Shown: piece after piece, positions 31,198 through 43,370 of the stretch
Numbering within the stretch: position 1 is the first letter of the stretch
Layout: each line of letters starts with the position of its first letter
Source of the DNA: Coix lacryma-jobi var. lacryma-jobi
Lineage: Eukaryota; Streptophyta; Magnoliopsida; Poales; Poaceae
DNA: 64,000 bases
NCBI GenBank assembly: GCA_009763385.1
Contig: CM019826.1
Location: 57,161,127-57,225,126, forward strand
Direction: 5' to 3'
Position numbers and translations under genes: made by a program
The notes under the pieces: generated by a model
The model's input: the letters and a program-made list of their open reading frames with translations, nothing else
Database searches by the model: none
Told to the model about the DNA's origin: nothing

Positions 31198-33570
31198 TGA
31201 AGGACCGAACTGGCGACCAGAGGGGGGGTGAATGGGAGCCTCAAATTTCTTCTCGAGAAATGATGTCCCTTGTCCCAGAAAATCACCCCAAAAGTGAAGA
31301 CTGCAAATACCAGTGAGTTCACGACCTATGAATAGGTGGATACCCTAGGAGATGTCCTAGAGGTACAGCGGAACTACCGAAGAACCCCCAAAACCAAGCA
31401 CCAAAGCAACGGGGCAAAACTGCACAAGCAAGCTCCTAGAACAATCGAACCTCCGATAACGGAACACCCCACTCCTATGGGGAAGAGGAAAGTGTTTGAC
31501 CAAAACTACTTAGGCCAACTAGTGGCAAAAGCACCTTGGAAAGATCCTTATGAAGTTAGGAAACTAACGCAGCAAACGGATCTCAAATCGGAGCTCGAAC
31601 GCAAAAGTTACGGCCGCTAGAACAAACGAAACTCCGAAAGCGGAACACTTAACTCCTATGGAGAAGAAGGAAGTGTCCGACCAAAAATACTTTGACCAAT
31701 GGTGGCAAAAGTACTTTGGAATGATCCTTAAGAAGTTAGGAAACCAACGCAACAAACGGATCACAAATCGGAGCTCGTATGCAAAAGATACGAACGAAAT
31801 CAGCAAAACTGTGCAGTCGCGGACTGTCCGCTAGTGAACCGCGTACTGTCCGCTATTGAACCCCGGACAGTCCAGGAATGACTCCCGGACAGTCCGCCGT
31901 TCAAAAACCAAAACCGCGACCTCGCTGCCCGTGAATAGCCCCGACCCCCGGACAGTCCGGGGATAAGTCCATCAAACTCAAATTCGATTGGAACTCAACC
32001 AAATCGAACGGGGCTGCAACCAAACTTCTCCCAAGTGTTCTTCTACGTGTTGGGAAGCTAATCCTAGGATATCATCGCTTCAATCCAACTAAAACATGAG
32101 AAATCCGAAGAACACTAGAAAAGGGGAAGAGGGAAGAACAAAAACGATTTCGAGCCGATCTACTTGTTCGTGAGGGTAGGGATGAATTCCTTCGGTGGAA
32201 ATGTTCTCCTCACCTCAAAGAACCAGTTGATTCAAACGGAATCGCAAAAGACGCAGCGTAGAGGGAGATCGAGTGAGGGGAAAATCATGGAGAAAAGAAG
32301 AACGCAAAGAACAAATTCAAAACGCGAATTCAACCACGAATTTGATCCTTGGATTCAGAGGAATGGATGATTGATTAAGCACTCGGTGTCGGGCTACAAG
32401 CCAATCCTAGCAACACAAAGCTTGGATGGCAAAAAGCTCAAGAACAAGAACCAACTCTCCTCTAACCCTAGCCTACTCTCACAAGCACAAAATGAGAGAG
32501 ACACCGTCCAAAGATCCCAAGGATGCGGCTGCCCTAGCAGCCCCCCTCATATATATAGGCGCACGTCCGAAGACCAAAATGCCCTTACATTAAGCACTCA
32601 ACCCAAATACCCCCCAGGGGTAAAACCGTCCAGTCCGACCAATCTTCATCCCACGGCCACGCCCGCACATCCGGTAGCTTCACCTCGACGCGACCTCCCT
32701 GATGCCGCCACGTGCCGTCACCGTCGACCGCCGCGCCTTCTCACCGATAGCTTCGCCGCAACGCAAGCCTCTCGGTGCCGCCACGCGTCGACCGTCCTTT
32801 TGGACCTTCCCCCGGTTTTGAGGCCCAAACCGGGAAACCTGCCAGCCCAGGTTTTGAGGCCCAAACCTGGAAACCTTCCACCCCGAGTTTTGAGGCCCAA
32901 ACTCGGAAACATGCCACCCGAGTTTTGAGGCCCAAACTCGGAAACCGTCGATGGTAGATTTTTGAGGCTTAGCTACCGAACCCGCACCGTAGACGGGATG
33001 TGGTTAGCACACCCCGACCACCGGCACCGATGCCGATGCATGTCCAGCCTCCACGCCGGGCACAACGCCTTCGCCATCCTACTTGACTCGGCCGACGGCA
33101 CTTGCGCCGCACGCAAGCCCGTGTTTGACCTCCCGCCAAGTGTCACGACGCCACGTCTTCCTCCCGACTCAGCCGATGCATCACACATCCCCATGTGCTC
33201 CCGCTCGCCGATGCCACGTGCCAACTACCACAGCTGGTCCTCTGGCCCTCCGGTCCGTCAGTCCAAGCCTCAATTCCGCCCTTCACCGCTCTGGGTACAT
33301 CGGCATGGCACATCCGCCGCACGGCACGCCCATCCTTCACCGCTCCCGGTCCGTCGGCACGGCACGTCTCTACTTGACCTTCACATCAACACCCGCACAT
33401 CAACACAGCCAAGAGACACATGTTGCACACGCACACCAACACAGTAACACACCACAACTCAACGCCACCGGTTAGTCATAAACATTAAGCGCATATCAAG
33501 ATATGGACTAAACCAGGAAAAACCTCAAACCTTCCTCATCAAAGTCAATCATTCATCATATATGTTCTCA
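31198..33570 (-). repeat. S2 5' LTR
   Basis: Matches 23047-25478 with roughly 22 differences in about 600 compared bases, plus indels. It ends ATGTTCTCA at 33570, followed by GCAAG. The hairpin array is at about 32810-32977; its last stem has lost pairing (GGTAGAT against AGCTACC). Confidence 0.9.
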
Positions 33571-35287
33571 GCAAGGCCTTAATTTTCTTGCCACGTTGGT
33601 TCTCTACCTCATTCTGAAATTCTTTGAACCTTTCAAATGTTTCAGACTTGTGCTTCATCAGATAGATATAGCCATATCTGCTAAAATCATCAGTGAAGGT
33701 TATGAAGTATTAAAAACTGCCTCTAGCTGTCGTACTCATTGGTCCACATACATCAGTATGTACAAGTTCCAATAAGTCAGACGTCCTCTCAGGAAAACCT
33801 ATGAAAGGCGACTTGGTCATCTTGCCCAGCAAGCAAGCCTCACATGTCTCGTATGATTCAAAATCAAACGAAGTTAGAAACCCATCAGCATGGAGCTTCT
33901 TCATGCGGTTTTCACTTATATGACCCAAACGACAATGCCACATATAGGTAGGACTTAACTCATTAAGCTGAGGCCTTTTAGCAGTAATATTACAGATAGA
34001 CATAGGTGCATCATCAAGATTTAAAATAAACAACCCATTCATAATGGATGCAAAAGCCACAAACATATCATTCTTAGAGATTACACAACCATTGTCTTTA
34101 CTCTCAAATGAATAGTCATCCTTCATCAAACATGAAGGTGACACAATGTTTCGACTTAAACTTGGAACAAAATAACAATTATTTAACTGCAAAATAAATC
34201 CTGATGGGAGGTGGAGTTGCATCGTCCCGACGTTCAATGCAGCAACTCTTGCATTATTGCCCACGTGGAAATCAACCTCCCCTTTTCCAACGCTTCTACC
34301 TCTTATCATTCCCTGCATCGTATTGCAAATATGAGCAACCGAGCCGGTATCAAATACCCAAGAATTAATATAAGAGTTAGCGAGGAAAATATCTGTAATA
34401 TAAACAGCAAGTGTATGAGCAGCGGGAGTACCTTTACCACCGCCATCCTTCATCAAGGATGCTAAGTACACCTTGCAGTTTCTTTTCCAGTGACCTTTCC
34501 CCTTACAGTGGAAGCATTCAGAATTAGCAGTTGGTCCAGCAGCGTCAGGCGCAGGAGGGTTTGGCTTAGAGATCACATCTTTGGCCTTGCCCTTGCCCTT
34601 CCTATTCTTCCAAAAGTTGCCCTTCTTCTTAAAGTTAGGCTTGTTTTGGATTGCCATCACATGGCTGCTGTCAGCACCTTTCTTGATGTCTGCCTCTGCT
34701 GTCTTAAGCATGCCACATAGCTCATTCAAGCCCCTCTCCGCACCATGCATATGGTAGTTCGAGATGAAGTTCCCATAGCTAGGTGGGAGAGAAGAGAGGA
34801 TGAAGTCAGTAGCTAGTTCTGGACCAATTGGGAAGCCTAGCTTCTCCAACCTCTGAGTGTAACCAACCATCTTGATTACATGTGGTCCAACTGCAGCGCC
34901 CTCTGCTAGCTTAGTCTCAGCAAGAGACTTAGAGACATTGAACCTTTCAGTTCTAGCCTGAGTCTGGAACATCTCATCTAGCGCTACGATCATATCGTAG
35001 GCTGTATGGTTATTATCAAACTGCATCTGGAGATCTGGTTCCATGCTAGCAAGCATCAGGCATCCTACTTCAAGATCAGCATCACATGCTTTCTTGTAAG
35101 CGGTTTTCTCAGTAGCAGGTGCATTATCAGCAGGTTCCTCTGGTAGTGGGGTGTCTAGAATATCTTCCTTTTTCTCAGCCCTGAGAACAATTCTCAGGTT
35201 GCGGATCCAATCCGCATAGTTTGTTCCATTCAATTTATCTTTCTCAAGGATTGAACGTAAAGTAAATGGTTGAGGTGCGGGTGCCAT
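33571..35287 (-). pseudogene. gag-pol: Angela Gag, protease and N-terminal integrase
   Basis: The ATG at 35287 opens a 525-codon frame. It has a Copia capsid domain (LNGTNYADWIRNLRIVLRAEKK near residue 20), a CCHC knuckle (CFHCKGKGHWKRNC near 260), an aspartic protease (VFDTGSVAHIC near 315) and the GAG-pre-integrase zinc region (HCRLGHISENRMKKL near 455, CEACLLGK near 480). TAA at 33710-33712 ends it early in the integrase core. The frame continues in degenerate form to the S2 target site at 33571. Gag and pol share one frame, as in BARE1. Confidence 0.88.
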
Positions 35288-36616
35288 TTATCTACAACAA
35301 AAGTAAATGCAAAATACTAAGACAATGTATCCATGACAGAGTAGATGATATTAAAACTTTAATAAAATTTACTCCCACTAAGATCAATATCCCTCTACTG
35401 ATTTTAGTGATTCAAGACTCAAACTAACAAGTCTACTAGTGAGCTTTAGCATCACGGCTAGTGGACAAGGTAGATCGGTAAGCAACTCTTTGCTAATCAT
35501 ATCACATATGACTCTTGTTGTTGGCCAGCATCTCTATGCGTGCTCAACTCCTTATGCTTCAAGGTCCCTAACCGTTAGGATGACCTTGTTCAAGCAACCA
35601 ACCCTTCTGCAGTAAGTATCCGATACGAACCTGCTTGGTCAAGGAAAATCAGTGACACCCTAATTTCATAGGCGCACCACCGATTGTACAAGACATATGA
35701 CAGTGCAAGGTTTGGGGAAGCATATGACTTGAACATTACTGAGGGATCGTTCTACACTTTCACTACCACATGTAGACAATAAACATGAATCATACGTGAA
35801 AGTAGAACATAATAAGAGAATAGCATCAACACAGATATGACTTGGTATAGCCCAGTGTTTCTTTGGAGATCTCCATCTCCGCCAATCTGTTCACCATGAT
35901 GATCTCCATCCACATGGTACATGTACGCCATCCTCCAACGATGAATCCACCGACTAGCTACAACTAGCGTAATTAATAAAGTAATTACATAGTCGCGTGT
36001 AGGATCATCATAATTTTGGCACGCAGGCCATTACATCAAATGGACAATATATATGTGGCTCCTGCAATATTGTCATAATCACGACATGCAAGTCATGAAA
36101 CAATTACATACATGCATCACATACACATAAGGGCTATACCAGTCATTAATCCCTGCAAGACAGAATTAAACGTTCCCGATGTCTAATATTGAATCGCAGA
36201 AAACATAATTTTCCCAGCCTTATTTCACAAATCTAAATTCGACGAAACCGGCTACAGCGGGTGAAAATCGGATGTAAAATTTTCTGTAGATCGATTTTCG
36301 TTTAAAGATCATTTCAATCTGAGGTCGTATGCAAAAGTTACGGCTGTTTTACCGAACAACGCTCTTTTGCACATGCCGCGGTACATCTCATGCACCCGGC
36401 TCTTGACCTAGATTCGATTTGATCAATCTAATTGATCTCCATCTTGTCATGATTGGATTTACATGTATCACTCAACTCCGATGGCGGAATTCCGACCGGT
36501 AGGAGTAGATCGTTACATGACCAATACGACAAGATCACGAATCAAGATCAGAAATTGATCTACAACCGCGCATATCTCTATATGCACACAACCGAATCTA
36601 TAACGAGGCAGTAACG
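35288..36616 (-). other. Angela untranslated leader
   Basis: About 1.3 kb between primer site and Gag start, without a long frame. A long leader is usual for BARE1-type elements. I see no other feature in it. Confidence 0.65.
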
Positions 36617-36628
36617 GCTCTGATACCA
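36617..36628 (-). other. Angela primer-binding site (tRNA-iMet)
   Basis: TGGTATCAGAGC on the minus strand, the canonical Copia sequence, 11 bases from the proposed LTR border. Confidence 0.87.
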
Positions 36629-36639
36629 CTAAAGGGATA

Positions 36640-37947
36640 TGGGGATGCTACGCTAACCGAATGCCACCGCTGTGGTAGCCGAAAAACGGTTCCGCTAGGT
36701 TAGCCGAACGCTTCTGCTGAGTTAGCCGAACGCAAAATTTTCCGACCCCATAAACCAGGAACTACTACTAGTTATAGATCACGGGATTACCACTAGACGC
36801 GCAGATGCAGCGGAAGACGTCTCGGTGTAGACGTGCGCGTCGCAGCGATGCCGTGTAGATGTTCACGTCCGTCCTTCACGTCTCCACGTGCGGTTCGTCC
36901 TTGTGCTCCAGATGCAGCACCACCGAGGTATCCCACACGTACAGGGAGGAAGCGTCACGCCTCCAGACTGCTAGGTCTGCGAGGAGCAATAGGCGCGGGC
37001 GTGGGGTGGGCGTCGGCTGTCAACAATTGACGTGGTTACAACCCTGGTCGCCCCACCCCTCTTTATATAGGCGTCCCTAATGAGCCCACCGACCTGGAGG
37101 CCCATTAGCAAACCCTAATCCCGGTCTGACTCGAGTCCAACTCGAATCAGGCTTCCAGCCCCTTAAGCGTGCGACACTATGGGTTCACGCACACATAGAC
37201 ACGGCCCGAGTACTCCTACTCGCCCGATAGTTGACAGCGGCCTATAGCAAGACGTGTCAACTCCTATGTATACGCAAAAGATCATATCTGACGAACCATC
37301 ACAATAACATATACGTAATTCCCTTGCCACACAATATTTAGTCCAACTCATAGGTTAACACTTAACCTAAGCACGGCCATGCATTTTATGATCCAATCAT
37401 TTGAGTGGTCCAGTGATATCTCTCTCGCATGGAGAGGGGCAAATCCCATCTTGATCGTCTATGTCTCACAGCATACTTCCAGACAAACCCGAAGACTACC
37501 TTTATAACTACCCTGTTACGAAGTAGTGTTTGATAGTCCCTAAGTAAGTCGATTCATATCTTGAGTACATACCACAATCTCAGGTCTAAAGACATAACGT
37601 ACATGATGTGTAAAGAGATAATAAGAACATCTCACGTTGGGTCAGTCCAGCCCCATGTCATACATGTGCCCACATTATTAGTTTGACATCTCCATGTCTA
37701 TGACTTGTGAAACATAGTCATCAACTAATACATGTGCTGATCTAATATTCATGTGTGTCCTCACATGAACTCCGATCAGGGACAACTATTGAATAACCAT
37801 ACAAGTAAAAGAGTCTCACAGACAATTCACATAATTGCCAATCAATACAAGTTGTCTTTAATGGATATTCAAAGAACATATAATAAATCATGGATACAAT
37901 AGAAATATCATCATCTCTATGATTACCTCTAGGGCATATTTCCAACA
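36640..37947 (-). repeat. Angela 5' LTR
   Basis: On the plus strand it runs from about TGGGGATGC (36640; the inner border is inferred from the primer site, since the other LTR is not complete in the window) to TTTCCAACA at 37947. A CTATATAAAG TATA box is at 37061-37070 on the minus strand. The outer 781 bases match 19995-20775. Confidence 0.83.
37062..37069 (-). promoter_or_regulatory. TATA box of the Angela LTR promoter
   Basis: TATATAAA on the minus strand in GC-rich surroundings, at the expected U3/R position of the LTR. Confidence 0.6.
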
Positions 37948-39250
37948 AGGACGACCGGCCAAGTACTGTGCGAGCTACTAAGCTCACCAAACGAGTTCAT
38001 CCAGTCGGTACTCAGGGCGAACCAGACGTGCCTAGGCTTATCATGAAACATGGGGTACGCATTGTCCAAATCCTTCCACTACTGGCCATCGGCGGGGTGA
38101 CACAGCTTGCCATCGCCCTTCACCTGGTCAGGTGATGCATGACAAGACATGAGCTTTGCATCCTCTGGGTTCCCGAATAGTGCACGCAGGCGGTCGACCA
38201 CGGGCAAGTACCACACAAACAATGCAAGGCTTTTCCTCTGTGTGTAACCCTCTTCTTCCTCGTCCTGTTGAGCTGAGATCTGCTTGGCCCCCTTCTTCCT
38301 CTTCTTCGGACCACCAGTACCCAGTAAGGCTTCATCGTCGTCATCCACGCGACAGCCAGCATTCCTCTTATACTGACTGAAGCCACAGTGTGGACAGCTG
38401 GTCAGCTTCTCGTACTTCTTGGCCCAATACATGATGCAGTGGTTAGAGCAGGCATCAAACTTTCTAACTTTCATCACCACTGGCTGAATCAGCTATTTCG
38501 CCCGATAGGTATTGGCTTGCACCTTGTTACCGCCTGTTGGGTACGTTTTAGCAAGGTAACCTAACAGCTCGTTGAAGCTATTGTCCGACCAACCATGCCG
38601 GGCCTTCATCATTAGTTGTTGCAGATTGAAACGAAGCGCCATGCACCCATCCGGACATTTCCCGCCGTCCTGATAAAGGGGATCAATTGTCGCTTGTTTC
38701 ATCTCTCTGAAATTCTCCAACCACTTTGGGCAGTGAAACACGACGTCATCCTCGTCCATGTGGTTCAACATGTCCTCAAACATCTGCACATCCTTTGGTT
38801 CCCTCAAAGTAGCCTCCTGATCATCGTCACTGCCATCGGCACCATCTGGCATGCCCTGGAGTAGTTCGTCCACCGTGATGTAATCACAAGCATCGTCGGC
38901 GGTGACTGGCGCAGCTGCCACCAAAGGTGACACGTGTGGTCGAACAGGATCTTGGTTCATCGTCGTCATCGATGAGCTCCTCCAAATGCACCGCCACTCG
39001 AATCAAGCCTTTCGTCGTGAGAAGTCCAGACCATGTAACCCTCCATAAAATCGTGCACAATCAAATGAGATTGCACCACGACATTTGGGTAGCCTTTCAA
39101 GTTCTCACATCTCTCACATGGACATATCGTTGCCGTCCGCTTCAGACTCTCATGGTGAGCTTTCGCAACGGCCATGAACTTCCCCAATTCTGCGAGGTAC
39201 CGAGGATCAAGCACTCTATCGATCCGGTACATCCATTCAGACTTGTCCAT
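37948..39250 (-). pseudogene. CACTA-A TNP2-type transposase, N-terminal part
   Basis: Read leftward from the ATG at 39250: a transposase-associated domain (EWMYRIDRVLDPRYLAEL, CPCERCENLKGYP), a frameshift near 38966, an acidic and conserved middle (38969-38493), then the Transposase_21/TNP2 start (KVRKFDACSNHC, CPHCGFSQYK, a lysine-rich linker, WYLPVVDRLRALFG, CHPADG). In-frame TAGs lie at 38490-38492 and 38079-38081. Homology ends at 37948, where Angela inserted inside the conserved SSSHSTWP region. The remainder must lie beyond the left edge of the window. TNP2 would cut CACTA ends. Confidence 0.82.
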
Positions 39251-39700
39251 CGTAGTTGTACACGATACAAGCAGCGAAATAGAGAAGAATTAGAAAAAAA
39301 TGATGACCTACATCCAAAATCAAGAAAAAGAGAGAGACCATATTTCAAAGGCACTAAAAAGAGAGTAAATTGAGAAAAAAGGGGTGCAAGAGAGCTTTTA
39401 TGCATCCATGGTGAATCTAGATTAAAAAAAGCAAGCTTCATCTCTCCCAATCATGGATATCTAGATCTAGATTAGAACTATACACAAAAAAGACACACAA
39501 AAGGCGCTAAAAAGGTGAGGCAAAGAGAGGAAAAGAGGGGAAAAAAGGGATGGGAGAGGGTTTATGTACCTCTTCTCTAAATCAAAGCTCTCAAACTCAA
39601 TTCAATGGTGTGGTGAAAAATTAGGGCAAAACCTCCCTCCTACGATTTGGTAGAAGAGCAGCCGTGGGAAGAAGATGGTGGTGGCGGCAGCTATTTGTAG
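39251..39700 (-). other. CACTA-A 5' region upstream of the transposase
   Basis: A-rich, without a coding frame. It lies between the transposase start and the subterminal repeats. Confidence 0.45.
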
Positions 39701-39910
39701 GTTGGGCATTTACCGCAGCGGTCAACTTAATAAGCCCGTTGCGGTAAATCGCACATTAACCGCAGCGGGCGGCCTAACGTGCCCGCTGCGGTTTATCCTT
39801 TTACCGCAGCGGACGCGTTAGGTCGCCCGCTGCGGTTAATCGCGATTTACCGCAGCGGACACTTTACGTTGTCCACTACGGTAAATTTGTTAACCGCAGC
39901 GGGAGCCAGC
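39701..39910 (-). repeat. CACTA-A subterminal repeats
   Basis: About nine copies of TTTACCGCAGCGG or its reverse complement in alternating orientation, forming several hairpin pairs. Such arrays bind transposase near CACTA ends. No CACTA-type terminal repeat (ending GTAGTG on this side) follows, so the end seems lost or further degraded. Confidence 0.75.
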
Positions 39911-40370
39911 TGCGCCCGCTAGCTACGGGGCACCAAAGGGCCACACTGGTAAATCGTGGCGTGGTGCGCCACTTCTCGATCTCCCCTTGTCGATCACCGC
40001 CGCTAGCTGGTCCTGAGAGAGTTGGCCACGCACTGAATTCACATGCACGCACGGCAGCGTAGACGGTAGATCATCTGACCGTCTAATAGCAACGTATGGG
40101 AGCCACGAGTCCGACTGATCATAACTCGTGCTCTCGGTTGGGGCCAAAACACTATTTAGCGCGCGTGCGTCGGTCACACTAGCGGCGCACGCTTACTATT
40201 TTTGGCACGGCTTCCGAAACCAGTACATAGTGTCTATGAATTGTTTACTTTTTCGTAGGCTGAGCGTAGAATTGATGGACGCGGGAGAAAAAGGAAAAAG
40301 ACGCATGCGTGTGTCAGACTGTCAGGCATACGTCGGGTCCTGTTTTTGTGGCATACAAGTGGTGTACAAA
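39911..40370. other. Unassigned intergenic sequence
   Basis: Mixed composition, with no frame or repeat that I recognise. Confidence 0.4.
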
Positions 40371-41330
40371 CTTTAAAATGTGATAACTTCTTTAAAAAAT
40401 ATTTATTTTTTATTTTGTTTGCATCAATACATTTATTACGACGAGATCTATAAAACTAGACCCATGTTGCATATATTTCGAACAAATTTACATGATTATA
40501 AAGTTTTGTGTCTAGGAGTACAAAGTTTCAAATGAGGTAGTACAAAGTTTTAAAATTTAGAGTGCAAAGTTTCAAATTATAAAGTTCCATTTTAGGTATA
40601 CAAAGTACATAGCATGTCGGTACAAATATTGAAATGACCTAGTACAAAGTTTTTGAATTCAGATATAGATTTTGAATCCTAAAGTTTTGAATCTAGCTCT
40701 ACAAAGTTTATAACGTGGTAATCCAGAGTTTTGAATCTACTAGTATAATATTTGTAACGTGATAGTTCAAAGTTTTGAACTTACTGGTACAAAGTTTATA
40801 ATATATTAGTTTAAAGATTTATAAATTCTCAATGTAAATTTTGAATCTATCGACATAAATTTTGTAATGTGATAGTTTAAAATTTAATGTTTAATTATAA
40901 AAATTTAGGATTATAAATACAAAGTTTATAGCATGTAAGTAAAAATTTATGATGTGATAGTTTCAAGTTTATAAATTGTAAATGTAATGTTTTGAACTGA
41001 ACAGTTCAAATTTTATAATGTGATAGATAAAAATGATGAATCTAGTGGTATAAATTTTATAATGTGATAGTTCAAAGTTTTATAATTTTTGTCTAAAGTT
41101 TTGAACCTAATAGTATAAATTTTGTAATGTGATAGTATGAAGTTTATAAATTCTGAGTGTAAAGTTTGGAAATTGCTGGTATAAAGTTTCTGAATTTAGA
41201 ATATAATGTTTGAAATGACAAAGTTTTAAAATCTTGAAATACAAGGTTTGAAATGTATCTATATAATTTTTTAAATTTTAAAGATAAAATTTGAAATTAT
41301 AAAGTTTTAAATTTTCCCGTATAAATATTT
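40370..41330. repeat. Degenerate AT-rich repeat (TACAAAGTTTNNAATNTG-like)
   Basis: A loose motif of about 30-45 bases built around ACAAAGTTT, TGAATCTA and TAATGTGATAG recurs more than fifteen times with much divergence. There is no coding potential. It may be an old minisatellite or part of an ancient DNA transposon. Confidence 0.6.
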
Positions 41331-43111
41331 TCTCTCTACTATTGAAATAAAATTTTATTTTAATAAGTGATCATGTGTTAAACATTTTCTCTCTACTATT
41401 TTTCAAAGTTGATTTCTTGTCATTTTCTGTTAAAGCTTATTACTTCCACTTATATATGAAAGTAAAATTATCTCTCCGCCCATTTATTACCCACACATCC
41501 GCTGCCCTGAAAGAGAAAAATAAATAACCTAAAAAAATTAGTAAAAAAAACCAGGCATGAGAATTGATTAATATATGTATAAAACTAGATTCATACTACA
41601 TAGACCGAACGAAGCACGAAGCTAGACAGGAAAACCAGACTTCAAAGTACATGTGCTAAAACGTAGTAATAACTAGTTGGATTTACGCGTACTTAGCTCT
41701 TTATCGTCGTATGCATTACTGCCAGCGCGTGCGCGCTACAATTGTTTCTAGCGCTCGCCCGCCGAGTAAGGTTGCCGCATCGCTCGAGCACTTCTCTTCC
41801 TGATCTCATCGTACGTGTTGGGTTGTTATAGGAAGAACAGGTCAGAGCGGCATATATGGCTCAGGCAAGCTGGCAGTGCTTCCCATGACAAATCGTTTGA
41901 CATATGTACATGTACCGGTCCAGAGCGAGCCAACCACGTTTGATTTCTCTGCTTCCTTGCATCTTGTTTATCAGGAAGGGCGTTTTTTTGTTGGATAGCG
42001 AGGTTTCGGCTTATGCACAGATGCATACTCGGTTGTGTGAGTGATCAAATCGGCTGGTACCACAAAAAATAAAACCATTTACGGGTACACGAACAAACTC
42101 GGTTGCATTCCTATTAGCAGGTATATATACACTATTGGATCATTAGTTTTTTTTATGAATTATTGGATAATTAGTTGGTCCATGTATATAATAATCAACG
42201 AGAAATATAGAAATACCTACTGTTACAGTCTTATAGGTTATAACCAGGGAGGGACCCACAGAGTATGCTAGGTAGGCAGGCCGTGAGATACTTAGATCAT
42301 GCCTTACACAAAGTTACTGCTTAGCAACCAATTGGTAAGCCTTTGTAGGCCAATGGTAGGCCTTGTGCTTAGCAACCAATTGGTCATAGGTTTGAACCTG
42401 TGTTGCTGCTTTTTTTTGTTTTTGTTTTCCAATTTTTGGGTTTTCTATTTTTTATCCTCTCTTGTTGCGTACATGAGACCTCATGTATAATTTTTTTTCC
42501 ATTTTTTATGTAATCCTTTCTGGATATTATAACCATAAACAATAGATTTTATCCTTTATTTTGTAATTTTTTTCACCCATCCATGTGAGATACGCCATGA
42601 AATCCGTACCTATTTATAATGTTGTGTCCTCTTTATAAAATCCGCATTCCAATTGATATTTCTTTTACTGGTGGCAACAACAAATTGAAAGAGTATTTTT
42701 AATTGTGTAGCCATATTTATTGAGTACGATATATTATCAACTATTTGTATCTCATTTAAACACTATATATCGTAATTTATCATAGTTTTAAATTTAATCT
42801 TTGAATTTAATGATTATCATGCACGTGATTTTACTAAATTGAAATATGATTTTATCAAATTACATGAGAAATCTTTTGTGCGGCATACCCTATGGTAAAA
42901 TTCTAGGTCCGTCACCGGTTACGACCTCCTCTATTTTAGATGCACTTGTTCAAAGTCTGCAAAAATTTAGCATAAGCCAAACCCAGACCACCCAATGGAC
43001 TTTACATCCATTTCTCTCCACAATTGCTCAACAAATCTCTTTACAAGATCCTCGCATTGGGTCTAGTACAAGTGTACAACTGACCAAATTGGCTTCTCTA
43101 AGAAAGATATA
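41331..43111. other. AT-rich intergenic sequence
   Basis: No supported gene. A 17-base direct repeat CTTAGCAACCAATTGGT occurs near 42310 and 42369 beside a tRNA B-box-like GGTTTGAACC (about 42389); see the rejected list. Confidence 0.4.
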
Positions 43112-43370
43112 CCCCCTCTGTATCGCTTTTGGATGACGTTTTGAATAAGGTTTGAGTCAAACATTGAAAATATAAATCATGAATAACTTTTAAATTATTG
43201 AGTTTAGAGATGTAAAAATCATATAAATAAATTTATCTTGAAAAGTACTTTTATAAAAGTATACATATACCATTTTACAACAAATATTTTTAAAAATACA
43301 AGTGATCCAAGTTGTACTTTGGAGACTGTGTCATTGTCCAAAACGTCATCTAATTGCGATACAGAGGGAG
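43112..43370. mobile_element. Stowaway-type MITE
   Basis: 259 bases with terminal inverted repeats: CCCCCTCTGTATCGCTTTTG at the left, and CAATTGCGATACAGAGGGAG at the right as the partner arm region. TA flanks both sides (43110-43111 and 43371-43372). The interior is AT-rich and noncoding. Mariner-derived Stowaway elements have this terminal type and TA duplication. Confidence 0.8.

Larger units (their letters stand above)
23047..33570 (-). mobile_element. Non-autonomous SIRE/Maximus-type Copia element S2
   Basis: Complete element bounded by GCAAG duplications, with LTRs of 2432 and 2373 bases, primer site TGGTATCGGAGC, a leader clearly related to that of S1, and the S1-type polypurine tract. 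The internal domain is only 5.7 kb. It keeps the zinc-knuckle and coiled-coil part of Gag and a scrap of pol, and lacks the capsid domain, protease, integrase and reverse transcriptase. It would have depended on proteins of an S1-like partner. The LTRs differ by roughly 3-4 percent in the parts I compared. Confidence 0.88.
19995..37947 (-). mobile_element. BARE1/Angela-type Copia retrotransposon with two later insertions
   Basis: On the minus strand the element starts TGTTGGAAATATGCCC at 37947, the typical start of grass BARE1/Angela LTRs. It has a canonical initiator-Met primer site, a long leader, one Gag-Pol frame and a polypurine tract AAGTGGGAGAC before the 3' LTR. The Gypsy element lies in its 3' LTR and S2 lies in its integrase. 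The right flank AGGAC at 37948 would be the target duplication; the left copy is outside the window. Four nonsense codons make pol non-functional. Confidence 0.9.

Noticed and set aside
39860..39880. CACTA terminus at CACTACGG
   Set aside because: It lies inside the subterminal repeats, has the wrong orientation for the right end of a minus-strand element, and lacks the ACAAGAA/ACAGAA continuation.
42300..42410. tRNA-derived SINE or tRNA gene
   Set aside because: GGTTTGAACC resembles a B box and TAGCAACCAATTGGT an A box, but the spacing does not fit either copy and no cloverleaf can be drawn.
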